A stretch of 64,000 bases of DNA from Pseudomonadota bacterium (GTDB lineage: Bacteria; Myxococcota_A; Polyangia; Polyangiales; Polyangiaceae): positions 14,594-78,593 of the forward strand of contig JAEYYX010000068.1 in assembly GCA_023428245.1 (NCBI GenBank), written 5' to 3'. The notes under the pieces were generated by a model. That model had not been told where the DNA came from, searched no databases, and was given only the letters and a program-made list of their open reading frames with translations. The translations under genes and the position numbers were made by a program. Shown here piece by piece: positions 51,611 through 61,041 of the stretch (its first letter is position 1; every line of letters starts with the position of its first letter).

Positions 51611-54600
51611 TCAAATCCCCGGGACGGGACGGAACCTGAGTTCGGCGTACTCGAGCGAGACCGCCAGCAACAAGAGGTCGACGACCTCGGGCAACTGACG
51701 GGCCGCCTCGGCGAGTTCGTCCCAGTTCGTCGGGCTCTCGAGATGATGGGACGCGCAAACGTCGGAGATCGCAGTGCGAATGTCGCCGCTCACAAGGAGG
51801 CCCGCGCGCCGGAGCACGATGCGCGCACCTTCGAAGGCACGATCCAGGTTCATCTCGCTCGGCTCCGAGCAGAGCTGATTCAAACGCCGCTGCGCTCGCG
51901 CCGGGATCATCTCCCAAAGACGAGCCGACAGCTCCACCACCTTCGGGTCTTGCGTCGAGCTCCGTTCACTCGGGCCAAACGCCTGGCAGATGGCATCGAG
52001 AAGGAGCTGCGCTTCCTCAGGCTGGCTCCCGAGCAAGAGGACAAACTCCGGGGCCGTGGCCATCAGCATCGCCCCGAGATGGAAGCGAAATTCATCGCTC
52101 ACTGCGTCGACGCCTCCGTCGACGAGAATCGACGGAGGCGTGGTAACAAGGACGGAGATCGCGATGTCCTCGCCCTCCGGACGAGCGTAGAGCGGCGAAC
52201 GCACACCGAGAACACGGCTTGCCCCGCGATAGGCCTCCGGGAGCGGACCTGGCTCAGAAGGGGAGACGCGCGCCGTGGGGTCGACCTCATAGTCGGCGAG
52301 GTCACGGCGAAACAGGCCTCCGGCGTGCTCCCAAACGATCCGGAACGCCTCAGCCGAGGGCGTCATGGCCCCACGGAAGATCACAGCGCTCGCCGCATCG
52401 GGCTGGCCGACGAGGAGCGCAAGGTCCACAGGGTGGACCGGCTCTCCCTCACCGAAAGCGGCGAGCAGATGGCGACAAGCGAGCGCCACGGCCTCACTCC
52501 CGTCGCGGCTAGCCGCCGTCGCGAGGCAGCTCAGCGCATCAGGATCCCAAGGCGCCTTGTCGACAAGGTGCATTGCGACGAGCACCGCGTCCCGACTGCG
52601 CGCGCGGTCGCTCATGTAGATGTCGAACAGGGACTGGCCCGCCTCGACGTCCCCCTCTTCAAAGGCCCGCACCAGCTCTCCTTCTTCGGCAATTTCGAGC
52701 GCGCTCGCGTCCGAGGTCGGGTGATGGGCGGGGGCGCTACTCGCTGCCTCGGCGGGGCTTGGATTTGAAGGAGGCGAATAGACTCGCTCCTCGCGCGCGG
52801 CCTGGCTACGCGCGAGATTCTCAGCTTCACGCGCTTCTCTGAGCGCCTGGGCTCGAGCCTCTTCAGAAGACCCTCGAGGAGCCGCAACCCAAACGCGCCA
52901 GTTCTTCGAATCGAACTCCTCGGTACGGGATCGCGAAGCTCGGATCCCTTCGAGCATCTCCTCCACTTTGCCACGCGGGAGCTCCGAGTCCGCAACCGCA
53001 GAGAGGAACGCTTGAGCGCGAGCGAACTGGCCTGTGTCGCGGGCAAGCGAAGCCGCTTCGACGACCACCTCGGAGCGACTCATCAGCCCAGCGAACTCGC
53101 CGCCCATGGCTGACTCGTAGAGCTTCAGGGCCTCCTCAGGGTCGTCGTCCAGTCGCCGCGCGAGTGCGGCGGCGAGGAGCGGACGGGGCCCTTGGGAAGC
53201 GATCGCTGCTCGCAAGTCCGCCCGGCAGGCCTCACCGCCTCGGAGACGCTCGTCGACAATTGCGAGCAAATAGGCGCGGAGCTCTCGCTGCTGCGCGCCG
53301 CGGAGCGATTCGGTTCCCGGAAGCAAGGAAGTGATCTCCTCAGCCTCGGCCCGCTCGAGCGGCACAGCCCTGCGGGCGATCAGCTGAGCCAAGAGGAGGC
53401 GAGCCTCGGGAGAGTCCGTACCCAAACGAATCGCGTCCCTTGCGTGCCCCTCCGCCACATCCGCAGCGTCGAGTCTCATGGCGATCTCTGCGGCTTCGAG
53501 GAGAGCTTTGGTCACGAACTCGCGATCGTCGCGCTTCATGCGCGCCGCCACCGTGAGAGCATCCATCACGGCTGCCTGATCTCCGAGCGCGCGATGCACC
53601 TTCAGGCCAAGCTCAACGCAGTCCACCCTCCCCATATCGACATAACGAAGGGAGTCTTGGGCGCGCCATAGATCGCCGGCCTCAAAGTAGGCCCGCGCAG
53701 CACGAAAGCACGCATCAGCCGCCGCCTCGACGTCGACGGCGACCGCCTGAGCTCTCGACCAAAGCTCCGCGGCTCGGGCATGTTCGCTGGTGCGCTCGAA
53801 GGAGTCGGCCAAGAGCCGGAGTACCGACCAGGTGTCGCCTTGTCGTTTGAGGAGCTCTTCGAGGAGCTCTCGTGCTTCGAGCGGCCGTCCCAGGTGTGTT
53901 TCGAGGACCGCCGCTCGCCTCAGATGAATCGTTCGTTCCGTATCCGGATCCGACGCCAGCTGAGCGCGCCGAGTCAGGATCTCGAGAAGCGCCTCATGGT
54001 CGTCGTCGCGATCCGCTGCCCGCTCGAGCCCCATAAGGGCGGCAACGTTGTTCGGAAAAAGCTCGAGGAGCTCCCGCCAAGTATCGCGAGCGTCCGCGAA
54101 TTTCGACAGCCTCTCTTCGCGACGCGCGAGCGCTTCGAGCGCCTCCGCCCGAAGCTCGGGAGGAGCCATGGAGAGGTCGACCTCGACGAGAGCGCTGATA
54201 GCTTCTTCATCCGGAAGACTATCGATCCGGTCCAAGATGGATCGAACCCAAAGCGGGGCGGGCAAGAGGCCCTCGATGGCCGGGACAAGGTCCAAGCGTC
54301 CCGATTGTTCCGCCAGCTCGCGCGCACGCTGGCTCACGCGTACGTCATCGGGAACATCGGATGCCGCGTGAACGAGAACTTCCGCGGCCTCCGAGGATAA
54401 CCCTGCCACCGCCATGCTTTCGGCGAGCAACAAAGCAAGCGAGCTCCCCAAGAGCTCACCGGACTCACTCATGACCCGGATCCGCTCCCAGAGTTCGAGA
54501 AGCTCTTTTTTGCGCGTCTCGAAGCGGTCCTTGAACTCGAGCAAAGACTCATACTCCGCCTCCGCTAGGCTTCCCGAAATGGCTCGACCGAGACAGAAGA

Positions 54601-57600
54601 ACACGAAGTCGTCGTCCGGGAAGTGTTGAAGGGCGATCCGTGTGAGGTGGATCGCGGCGCGACTTCGATCAGGACCACTCAACGCAAGGAGCAGCTCAGG
54701 GGTCTTGTCTTTCGTCCAATCGAGCGCCCGCGCCCGGGACTCTTCCTCACCGAGCAGAGAAGAGAGAACCTTCTCCAGCTCTTGACCAAGCTCCGGCGAG
54801 TAAGAAAGGGCCATCGCCCGGAACAAGACCTCTGCCTGCGCGAGTCCTGGCTTTTGGCCACTTTCGCGGAGCGCGTCGCGCCTCCTCTTGAGACGCTCTT
54901 GACTGCCTAGGTCTCGAACACGGCCGAGCGAGGCGTCGATCGCCTCCGGTACCAGCTCTGCTTTTCCTAGCGCGCTAGCCAGCCGCGAGAACAGGATGAA
55001 CGTGACGCCTTCGTCGGGGGCGGCTTCAAAGGCTCGCTGCGCGTGGCGAAACGCGCGTTCCATCCCGCCTCGTCGCTCCAGAAGTCGCGCCGCTCGATAA
55101 CGAACTGCGCGCTCCCCGAAACGACCGTAGGCGTTGTCCGCAACGTGGTCATACAGGGCCTCCAGGCGATCCAGCTCTCCAGAGGCGATTGTCCGCTCCG
55201 CGAGCAACAAGAGCTCCGGTTGATGGGAATTCAGCTGCAACGCCTTCTGTGCAAGCTGGAACGCCCGCGCCCGCTCCCCGGAGAGCAGGCGCCCTCGACT
55301 CGCAAGCCCAAGCAAGATCCCCGCGCGCCCGGCATCTTCCTCCGAAGCGGCGCGCGCTTCGAGGAGATCAGCGGCGGTCGCTGCCCCGGCCAAACGGAGC
55401 AGGTAGTGGAACATGAGTCCGTAGCCATCGTCGCGCACAAGTCGGGCAGCAGAGAGAAGGGCCTCGAATGCGCCGTCGATATCCTTCGCCAAATCCCAAC
55501 GCAGGACCGCGAGGCGGAAGAGCTCCTCAGCGGTGAGCTCCCCTCTACGACGCCGGATGAGCACAAGGACCTCCGCCCGGTACAGCTCCAGGTCCGCCTG
55601 ACCGTCGTGGGTCGCACTACCTTCTGCAAGAAACTCCGGGAGCTCCGGGTCCCCGCCATGCTCCGCGATATAACGAAACCAGGCGCGAAGCGCCGCAGCC
55701 AGATCGCCGGATTCGGCGCGAGCATGGGCGAGCTTCGAAAGGAGCTGGCCTACGTCGCCGGACCCTCGGCTGGCAAGCGAAAGGTCGAGCGCCCGCGCGA
55801 GAAGGAGAGGCGAATGGGCCTTCTCGGCGACATGGATCACGACGCTCCGCAGCGCCTCGATGTGTCCTGATTGGGAGAGGACCACTTCTCCGGCATCGAC
55901 AGCTCGTTCTTCGTCGATCTCCGAGAGAGCAAGCAGGGCAGCCTCGAGGGCGTCGGCGATTCGGTCCTGGGGAACAAACGCGTGGGCGGCCGTCTGAATC
56001 GCGTCAGCCAAACGCCCCGCGTCCTCAGCGCGCGCAGCCAGACCCAAAACAACTCGGTGCGCGTCGGAGTCGGCGGGGCGGAGGTTTCGTGCCTGCTCGG
56101 CCCAGGTGAGCGAGAGCATGAGCGCCCCACGCTCTTCGGCCGCGCGCGAGAGGATCAGGCATTTCTCCGCGGTCGTAACGGCCTCCGCCAAGGTCGCTTC
56201 GATGAAGCGAGCGGGGACGAGCGAAGGGTAGGTCGTTGAGACCTCGGACATGGCACTAACTGCGCGCTCAGAACCGGAATCGCCCGTGAGCGCCTCCTCT
56301 GCCAGACGAAAGGCCAAAGAGCCTTCACCCGTCAGCACAGCCGCCAATGACGCGGCCGCAAGCACCTCGGTGCACGCAGAGCCCGGTAACGTCCGGGCCA
56401 AGCGGGCAAGCGCGCGCGCCCGCCCGCTTTCCCCAACGCGACTCACGATGAACAAGTCGATGCTGGCCTGGAGGGCGCTCGGAGCAGGTTGCTCTAGGTT
56501 CGGCTCAAGCACCTCAGAGGCGGCCTCGAAATTTCTCCGCTGAAGTTCGCTCCGCGCGATCTGGTCTCGCAATCGCGCGGCTTGCTCAGGGGAGATGTCC
56601 TCGGCAAGGCGCTGTTTGAGGGCCCGCGCCCGGGGCTCGGAGAGCGGAGGGGTCAAAGACGTCGGTCGGTCGAGAGCTAGCAGCTGAATCGCGCGGGAGC
56701 GAAGCCCGTGCGCCTCCGCCTCACCCCAGAAACATGCGTGCGCTTCGATCAAGCCGAGCAGCCACCCAGCAAAAGGCTCGGTCTCCGAGAGCCACACGCC
56801 TTGTGCGAGCGCGAGCAGGAAACTTTCGAAGTCGGTCGGCGTCTCGGGAGGTTGTGCGAGCACCTCGCGTGTCCGCTCGAGGTCGAGTTCGATGTCGAGC
56901 CCAGCTTCGAGCGCAGCGTCCAGCGCTTCCCCCCAGTTCCTGGCGCGGAGCGCTGCTTGAAAGCGACGCCCGTGAAAGGTGGCGCGATCGGCCGCTCCGC
57001 CGTGTTTCACTGAGAGCCGTCGAACCGCATCGGCCGAGGCCGAACGACCGCGCGAGCTAAACCTCCGAGCGACGTTCTCTGCAACATCACGCCGGCTCGG
57101 CGTGAGTTCGAAGGCGCGCCGAGCGTCTTCGAGGGGTGCTTCTCCGGAACCTCCGAGCTCGCCCAGCTCGGCAGCCAGGAGATACGCGCTAGCTCCGACG
57201 TCGAGATCGCCCGTCCAAAAGCCAATCGCCCCGAGCTTGCGCTGGATCTCTGCTCGGAGCGTCGGCTGGCGCAAGGCCAAGTCATCGGCGAGCGTGAGCG
57301 CTCGACGGGCTTGCTGTGGATCGCCAAGGTGCGCCGCGAGATCAGCTCCTCTCATCAAGAACGCGAGCGCGTCCCGAACGAACTCTTCACTCACTCCGCC
57401 TTCGAACTCAGCAATCCAAGCCCCGAAATACTCAAGCGCACGCTCCGCATCTCCGGCACGACGCCAAGCGTCGATGAGCATCGGCAGGATGTCGCGTTTG
57501 CCCACGGCACGCGCCTCCTCGAGCGCGGTCGCTGCGAGGCCCGGTTCAATGCCGAGCTTCGTGAGATGATGAGCAAGTCGTTCGAGAACGTCGGCGATGC

Positions 57601-57808
57601 GTGCAGCGTCTCCGGCGCGGCGCGCGGCATGAAGTTGTGCCGAGAGGGTCGCGAGGGGTGCGCTCTTACCAATGAAGCGTTGGATCTCGAGATCGTACCG
57701 GTCGGCGAAAGCCGGAAACCCCGAGTCGAGCGGGTCAGGACTCGGCGCAGGTCTCGAGCGACGCGGCCGGGTCGACCCTTCCTTCTGTGACACTTCCATG
57801 GCAAGCAT
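51611..57808 (-). CDS. giant TPR-like helical-repeat protein (about 2065 residues)
   Basis: 2065 residues from ATG 57808; ATG 57799 also fits. The frame is open to 58117, but the first hundred residues there are Arg-rich and not protein-like. No signal peptide. After a Pro/Ser-rich start, the body is a long run of paired amphipathic helices with Ala/Leu/Arg/Glu composition (ARRAGDAARIADVLERLAHH, AWRRAGDAERALEYFGAWI, RRNFEAASEVLEPNLEQPAP), as in TPR solenoids. Near residue 1650-1720 an Arg/Glu/Ser-rich break separates it from a C-terminal region of about 350 residues. Probably a scaffold. I cannot name a family. It is divergent from the PEGA protein gene and likely co-transcribed with the downstream exported protein. 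Confidence 0.82.
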   Translation of the reverse strand: MLAMEVSQKEGSTRPRRSRPAPSPDPLDSGFPAFADRYDLEIQRFIGKSAPLATLSAQLHAARRAGDAARIADVLERLAHHLTKLGIEPGLAATALEEARAVGKRDILPMLIDAWRRAGDAERALEYFGAWIAEFEGGVSEEFVRDALAFLMRGADLAAHLGDPQQARRALTLADDLALRQPTLRAEIQRKLGAIGFWTGDLDVGASAYLLAAELGELGGSGEAPLEDARRAFELTPSRRDVAENVARRFSSRGRSASADAVRRLSVKHGGAADRATFHGRRFQAALRARNWGEALDAALEAGLDIELDLERTREVLAQPPETPTDFESFLLALAQGVWLSETEPFAGWLLGLIEAHACFWGEAEAHGLRSRAIQLLALDRPTSLTPPLSEPRARALKQRLAEDISPEQAARLRDQIARSELQRRNFEAASEVLEPNLEQPAPSALQASIDLFIVSRVGESGRARALARLARTLPGSACTEVLAAASLAAVLTGEGSLAFRLAEEALTGDSGSERAVSAMSEVSTTYPSLVPARFIEATLAEAVTTAEKCLILSRAAEERGALMLSLTWAEQARNLRPADSDAHRVVLGLAARAEDAGRLADAIQTAAHAFVPQDRIADALEAALLALSEIDEERAVDAGEVVLSQSGHIEALRSVVIHVAEKAHSPLLLARALDLSLASRGSGDVGQLLSKLAHARAESGDLAAALRAWFRYIAEHGGDPELPEFLAEGSATHDGQADLELYRAEVLVLIRRRRGELTAEELFRLAVLRWDLAKDIDGAFEALLSAARLVRDDGYGLMFHYLLRLAGAATAADLLEARAASEEDAGRAGILLGLASRGRLLSGERARAFQLAQKALQLNSHQPELLLLAERTIASGELDRLEALYDHVADNAYGRFGERAVRYRAARLLERRGGMERAFRHAQRAFEAAPDEGVTFILFSRLASALGKAELVPEAIDASLGRVRDLGSQERLKRRRDALRESGQKPGLAQAEVLFRAMALSYSPELGQELEKVLSSLLGEEESRARALDWTKDKTPELLLALSGPDRSRAAIHLTRIALQHFPDDDFVFFCLGRAISGSLAEAEYESLLEFKDRFETRKKELLELWERIRVMSESGELLGSSLALLLAESMAVAGLSSEAAEVLVHAASDVPDDVRVSQRARELAEQSGRLDLVPAIEGLLPAPLWVRSILDRIDSLPDEEAISALVEVDLSMAPPELRAEALEALARREERLSKFADARDTWRELLELFPNNVAALMGLERAADRDDDHEALLEILTRRAQLASDPDTERTIHLRRAAVLETHLGRPLEARELLEELLKRQGDTWSVLRLLADSFERTSEHARAAELWSRAQAVAVDVEAAADACFRAARAYFEAGDLWRAQDSLRYVDMGRVDCVELGLKVHRALGDQAAVMDALTVAARMKRDDREFVTKALLEAAEIAMRLDAADVAEGHARDAIRLGTDSPEARLLLAQLIARRAVPLERAEAEEITSLLPGTESLRGAQQRELRAYLLAIVDERLRGGEACRADLRAAIASQGPRPLLAAALARRLDDDPEEALKLYESAMGGEFAGLMSRSEVVVEAASLARDTGQFARAQAFLSAVADSELPRGKVEEMLEGIRASRSRTEEFDSKNWRVWVAAPRGSSEEARAQALREAREAENLARSQAAREERVYSPPSNPSPAEAASSAPAHHPTSDASALEIAEEGELVRAFEEGDVEAGQSLFDIYMSDRARSRDAVLVAMHLVDKAPWDPDALSCLATAASRDGSEAVALACRHLLAAFGEGEPVHPVDLALLVGQPDAASAVIFRGAMTPSAEAFRIVWEHAGGLFRRDLADYEVDPTARVSPSEPGPLPEAYRGASRVLGVRSPLYARPEGEDIAISVLVTTPPSILVDGGVDAVSDEFRFHLGAMLMATAPEFVLLLGSQPEEAQLLLDAICQAFGPSERSSTQDPKVVELSARLWEMIPARAQRRLNQLCSEPSEMNLDRAFEGARIVLRRAGLLVSGDIRTAISDVCASHHLESPTNWDELAEAARQLPEVVDLLLLAVSLEYAELRFRPVPGI

Positions 57809-57936
57809 TGGGCGGAGTCGTGAAGATCCCCGCTTTCGGAAGGATGATAGCGGAGTTAGGCTTGTTTTCCGAGTGATCGATTCTAGCCTTCGAGGGACTT
57901 GCGCGACCCGACAGCCGGGTTCGGGAGCATGCAAAC

Positions 57937-59043
57937 ATGAAAGAACGAAATCTCTGGAAGGCCGCTTGGCCGTCTCTCTCGGCCGTCGGAATCGTGACGA
58001 CGCTTTTCTTGGGCGACCTCTGTGCGGAAACCACCTCCACTGGCACCCCCAAAGCGACTGCCGCCGGCGAAGCGCAGCCGAACGCGGAACAGACCGAAGC
58101 TTCTGAGGCCAACACAACGAAGAGCGTCACCCCCGTCGCTCCCGCTGCCCCGACTGCGGAGGACATCGAGCTCGCGAAATCCGCCTTCGAAGCGGGCGCA
58201 CAGGCCTACGCCGACGCCGACTACGTCAAGGCTGAATCCGAGTTCCGCATCGCCCATGAGAAGATCCCCTCCCCTCATGCGGAGTATTGGATCGCCGCTT
58301 CGATGGACAAGGCGAACAAGCCCGCCAAGGAAGTCGTTTTCGCCTATGAGCTGTTCTTAACGAACCCCGCCGCTATCCACGCTGGTGAGGACGCTGTCCA
58401 GGATGCGAAGACGCGAGCAAGTGAGCTCAAGGCTACGCTGCCGGCCACGGTGCTCATCGAAAGCACACCCGCGGGCGCTGAGGTCTACATCGACGGTGCG
58501 CTGATCGCCGGCAAGACCCCCGTCGAAGTCGAACTTCCCGCCGGAACCCATCGGCTCGAGCTGCGCGCGCCCGGTTACGAGGTATCCCTCGTGGAGCTGG
58601 ATGCGACAGCCGGCAGCCATGTACGCGCCCCGATCGAACTCCAGAAGCAGGTCGCCGTACCGACGACCGATGCCGCTGCGCTCGCCCAAGAACCGGCGCC
58701 GAAGAAGGAGCGGAGCATGGTCCCCGCCTATGTCACCCTCGGCATCGGTGCCGCCGGGCTCATCAGCGGGACCGTGTTCGGGATCCTCGCGCTCGACGCC
58801 AAGAACAAGTACGACAAGGCCCCGACCGCCGGGCTTGCTGACGAAGTCGAGCGCAATGCGCTCATCTCGGACATGTCCTTCGGCGTCGCGCTCACACTCG
58901 GCATCACGGGTGTCGTGCTGCTCACCGCGAAGGACGACGAGGTTCCAGCTGCAAGGGCCGCACGGCGCGCTCCGGGTCGTGTTGTCGTGGCGCCCTACGG
59001 CGGGCCACTGGGTGGTGGCGCCGTGGCGCGCATGGCTTTCTGA
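57937..59043 (+). CDS. PEGA-domain membrane protein with TPR-like region
   Basis: 368 residues, with GGGAG about 10 bases before ATG 57937. An N-terminal hydrophobic segment (AWPSLSAVGIVTTLFLGDLCA) is probably a signal peptide. A helical repeat follows (AFEAGAQAYADADYVKAESEFRIAHE). Residues about 168-215 are a PEGA domain (VLIESTPAGAEVYIDGAL, TPVEVELPAGTHRLELRAPG). Two transmembrane helices close it (VTLGIGAAGLISGTVFGILA and FGVALTLGITGVVLLTA), then a basic tail. PEGA domains are common in surface layers of myxobacteria. It is divergent from the giant TPR-like gene by about 130 bases. Confidence 0.88.
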   Translation: MKERNLWKAAWPSLSAVGIVTTLFLGDLCAETTSTGTPKATAAGEAQPNAEQTEASEANTTKSVTPVAPAAPTAEDIELAKSAFEAGAQAYADADYVKAESEFRIAHEKIPSPHAEYWIAASMDKANKPAKEVVFAYELFLTNPAAIHAGEDAVQDAKTRASELKATLPATVLIESTPAGAEVYIDGALIAGKTPVEVELPAGTHRLELRAPGYEVSLVELDATAGSHVRAPIELQKQVAVPTTDAAALAQEPAPKKERSMVPAYVTLGIGAAGLISGTVFGILALDAKNKYDKAPTAGLADEVERNALISDMSFGVALTLGITGVVLLTAKDDEVPAARAARRAPGRVVVAPYGGPLGGGAVARMAF

Positions 59044-59068
59044 GCCCAGAAGTCCTCTTCAACTACTG

Positions 59069-59104
59069 AAGCCTCGCCCGTCCTTTCTGGATGGGAGAGG
59101 CTTT
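59069..59104 (+). terminator. probable terminator after the PEGA-domain gene
   Basis: AAGCCTC...CCGTCC faces TGGATGGG...GAGGCTT and is followed by TTCT and a short T-rich stretch. It begins 26 bases after the stop. The T-tract is weak. Confidence 0.5.
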
Positions 59105-59207
59105 CTGCTTTGGGCGCCGCTCTCGTCAGTCACGGAGCTCGGGGGCGAGAAAGCCCACGGAACCTAGGGGTGGTTCTGTAGGGAGCGGGGCATCGACAGC
59201 ACCCCTA

Positions 59208-60536
59208 TCAGGAAGGGAAGCGCTTGTGGATCGCGTCGACCACCTGACCGAAGTCCGCTGGGAGCAGGACAGCGGGGTTCTTCAGGTTCGAGTTGACGCC
59301 TTCGATCTGTCCCTCGTGATAACGCACCTTGAACTCGGTGAACTTGAGGCCGTTGGCTGTCGAGATACAGACGACCTTGTCCCCTTCCTGAATCGTCCCC
59401 TTCGCTCGGAGCTTCTCCAAAACAGCAAGACCCACCGCCGTATGAGGACAGGTGTACATGCCTGTCGCGTCGGCACGAGCGGCGGCGTCTGCGAGCTCCT
59501 GCTCGCTCGCTTGCTCGACCAGACCGTTCATCGCCTCGATGGCACGAAGCGCCCGCGGAGCCGAAACCGGGTTGCCGATTTGGATCGCAGTCGCCTGGGT
59601 TGGCTTGGCAACGATCGGTATGACCTCCTTCTGACCGGCGACAAAAGCGCGATAGAGAGGGTTCGCGTTCTCGGCCTGCGCGACGACGAGGCGCGGGTAC
59701 CTGTCGATCACACCGAGCTCCTTCATCATCTTGAAGCCAGCGTAGAGGGCTGAGGCGTTGCCAAGGTTCCCGGACGGAAGGATGACCCAATCGGGAACTT
59801 CCCAGCCAAATTGCTGGACAACTTCGATCCCGACGGTCTTCTGGCCTTCGAGGCGCAGCGGGTTCATCGAGTTGGCAAGGTAGACGAGACCTTCCTCCGC
59901 CAGCTGCTTGACGATCTCCATGCAGCCATCAAAATCGGTATCCAGCCCGAGCACCATCGCGCCGTGAGCGATCGGCTGGACAAGCTGCGCCGTCGAAATC
60001 TTGCCGCGAGGCAGAAGGACTACCACGGGCAGATCTGCCGCGGCCCCGAAAGCTGCGAGAGCGGCCGAGGTGTCCCCAGTGGAGGCGCAAGCGACAGCCT
60101 TGATCTTCTTGCCTTCACGGATGGCCTTGCGAACGACCGAGACCAACACCGTCATGCCCAGGTCCTTGAATGAACCGCTGTGGCTGTTTCCGCAGAGCTT
60201 CACCCAGAGATCATTCAAACCAAGCTGTTTGCCGTAGCGATCCGCCCAAAACAAGTTCGTGCCGCCCTCGTACATGCTCACGATTTCCTCATCCGAGACG
60301 CACGGCATCACCCACTCGCGCTTGCCCCAGACGCCAGACCCGTAGGGCCACTGGTTCACGCGGTAGCGCTCATCGAACAGCTTCGTCCAAGCAGGCCCGC
60401 TCTTGTCCTTGAGCGCGTCCATGTCGTGCACGACCTCGAGCAGGCCGCCGCATGTTGGACAAGTGTACATGAGCTCGGTCACCGCCCACTGTCCGGGGCA
60501 TCCGCTGAAGCATTGAAAGACCGCTGAGTATCGCAC
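59208..60536 (-). CDS. thrC: threonine synthase
   Basis: 442 residues from GTG 60536. N-terminal zinc-ribbon-like start (FQCFSGCPGQWAVTELMYTCPTC) as in plant- and archaeal-type threonine synthases. PLP lysine in NSHSGSFKDLGMTVLVS. Cofactor-phosphate and substrate loops in ACASTGDTSAALAAFG and LPSGNLGNASALYAG. TGMYTCPHTAVGLAVLEKLR near the end is also typical. It makes L-threonine from O-phosphohomoserine. It stands alone, without thrA or thrB. Confidence 0.94.
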   Translation of the reverse strand: MRYSAVFQCFSGCPGQWAVTELMYTCPTCGGLLEVVHDMDALKDKSGPAWTKLFDERYRVNQWPYGSGVWGKREWVMPCVSDEEIVSMYEGGTNLFWADRYGKQLGLNDLWVKLCGNSHSGSFKDLGMTVLVSVVRKAIREGKKIKAVACASTGDTSAALAAFGAAADLPVVVLLPRGKISTAQLVQPIAHGAMVLGLDTDFDGCMEIVKQLAEEGLVYLANSMNPLRLEGQKTVGIEVVQQFGWEVPDWVILPSGNLGNASALYAGFKMMKELGVIDRYPRLVVAQAENANPLYRAFVAGQKEVIPIVAKPTQATAIQIGNPVSAPRALRAIEAMNGLVEQASEQELADAAARADATGMYTCPHTAVGLAVLEKLRAKGTIQEGDKVVCISTANGLKFTEFKVRYHEGQIEGVNSNLKNPAVLLPADFGQVVDAIHKRFPS

Positions 60537-60654
60537 GGGGGCGCACTATATTCCCAAAGGCACCGCTCGCCAGTCCGGAGCCAAGCAAAAAGGGCGCGCC
60601 TTCGCCGCGGACCCTCGCCGAAAGGGCCCCCTCCGAGGTAATGTCCCGAGGACT

Positions 60655-60939
60655 ATGCGGAGTTTCATTGCCCACTTCACGCTTTGGTCCGTCTTGGCCG
60701 GGCTCGCCGTCGCGTGCGCTCCGCCTGCCCCCCAGGGTCCCGAGAAGACACCGGTCTACGAACACCCGCGCTCCCCTGACGCAGACAGGATGCCGCTCGC
60801 GCTCGAGACCGTCTCGCCGCGCCCTTCAACAGAGAAGGAACCCGAGGCGAGCAAACAGCCTGAGCCCGCTCCTGCCGCGGAAGAGCCCGACGAAACTCCT
60901 CCCGCCCCGCTTCCTTCGCCGGAAGCGCCCCAAGCGTGA
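60655..60939 (+). CDS. small Pro/Glu-rich lipoprotein
   Basis: 94 residues. Signal peptide MRSFIAHFTLWSVLAGLAVAC with a canonical lipobox (LAVAC), so the mature chain would start at Cys21. The remaining 70 residues are Pro/Glu/Ala-rich and probably disordered. No domain recognised. Divergent from thrC (118 bases between starts) and convergent with the L,D-transpeptidase gene. Confidence 0.75.
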   Translation: MRSFIAHFTLWSVLAGLAVACAPPAPQGPEKTPVYEHPRSPDADRMPLALETVSPRPSTEKEPEASKQPEPAPAAEEPDETPPAPLPSPEAPQA

Positions 60940-60950
60940 GTTAGATCAAG

Positions 60951-61041
60951 CCGCGACTGCCTCGAAGGGCGGCCGTGCAGCACCGAAGTCGTCAGCCGCG
61001 ACTTGCCTCGAAGGGCGGCCGCGCAGCACCGAAGTCGTCAC
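60951..61041. repeat. tandem duplication of a 45-46-bp unit
   Basis: Two nearly identical copies, 60951-60995 and 60996-61041, differing at about three positions. Each contains CCTCGAAGGGCGGCCG and ends CACCGAAGTCGTCA. The second copy includes the stop codon of the L,D-transpeptidase gene (TCA at 61038-61040). Each copy can form a hairpin (GACTT...AAGTC outer, GCC...GGC inner), so the pair may work as a transcription end for the convergent genes. Confidence 0.85.

Noticed and set aside
60951..61041. A CRISPR-like array
   Set aside because: Only two directly abutting copies with no spacers and no cas genes.
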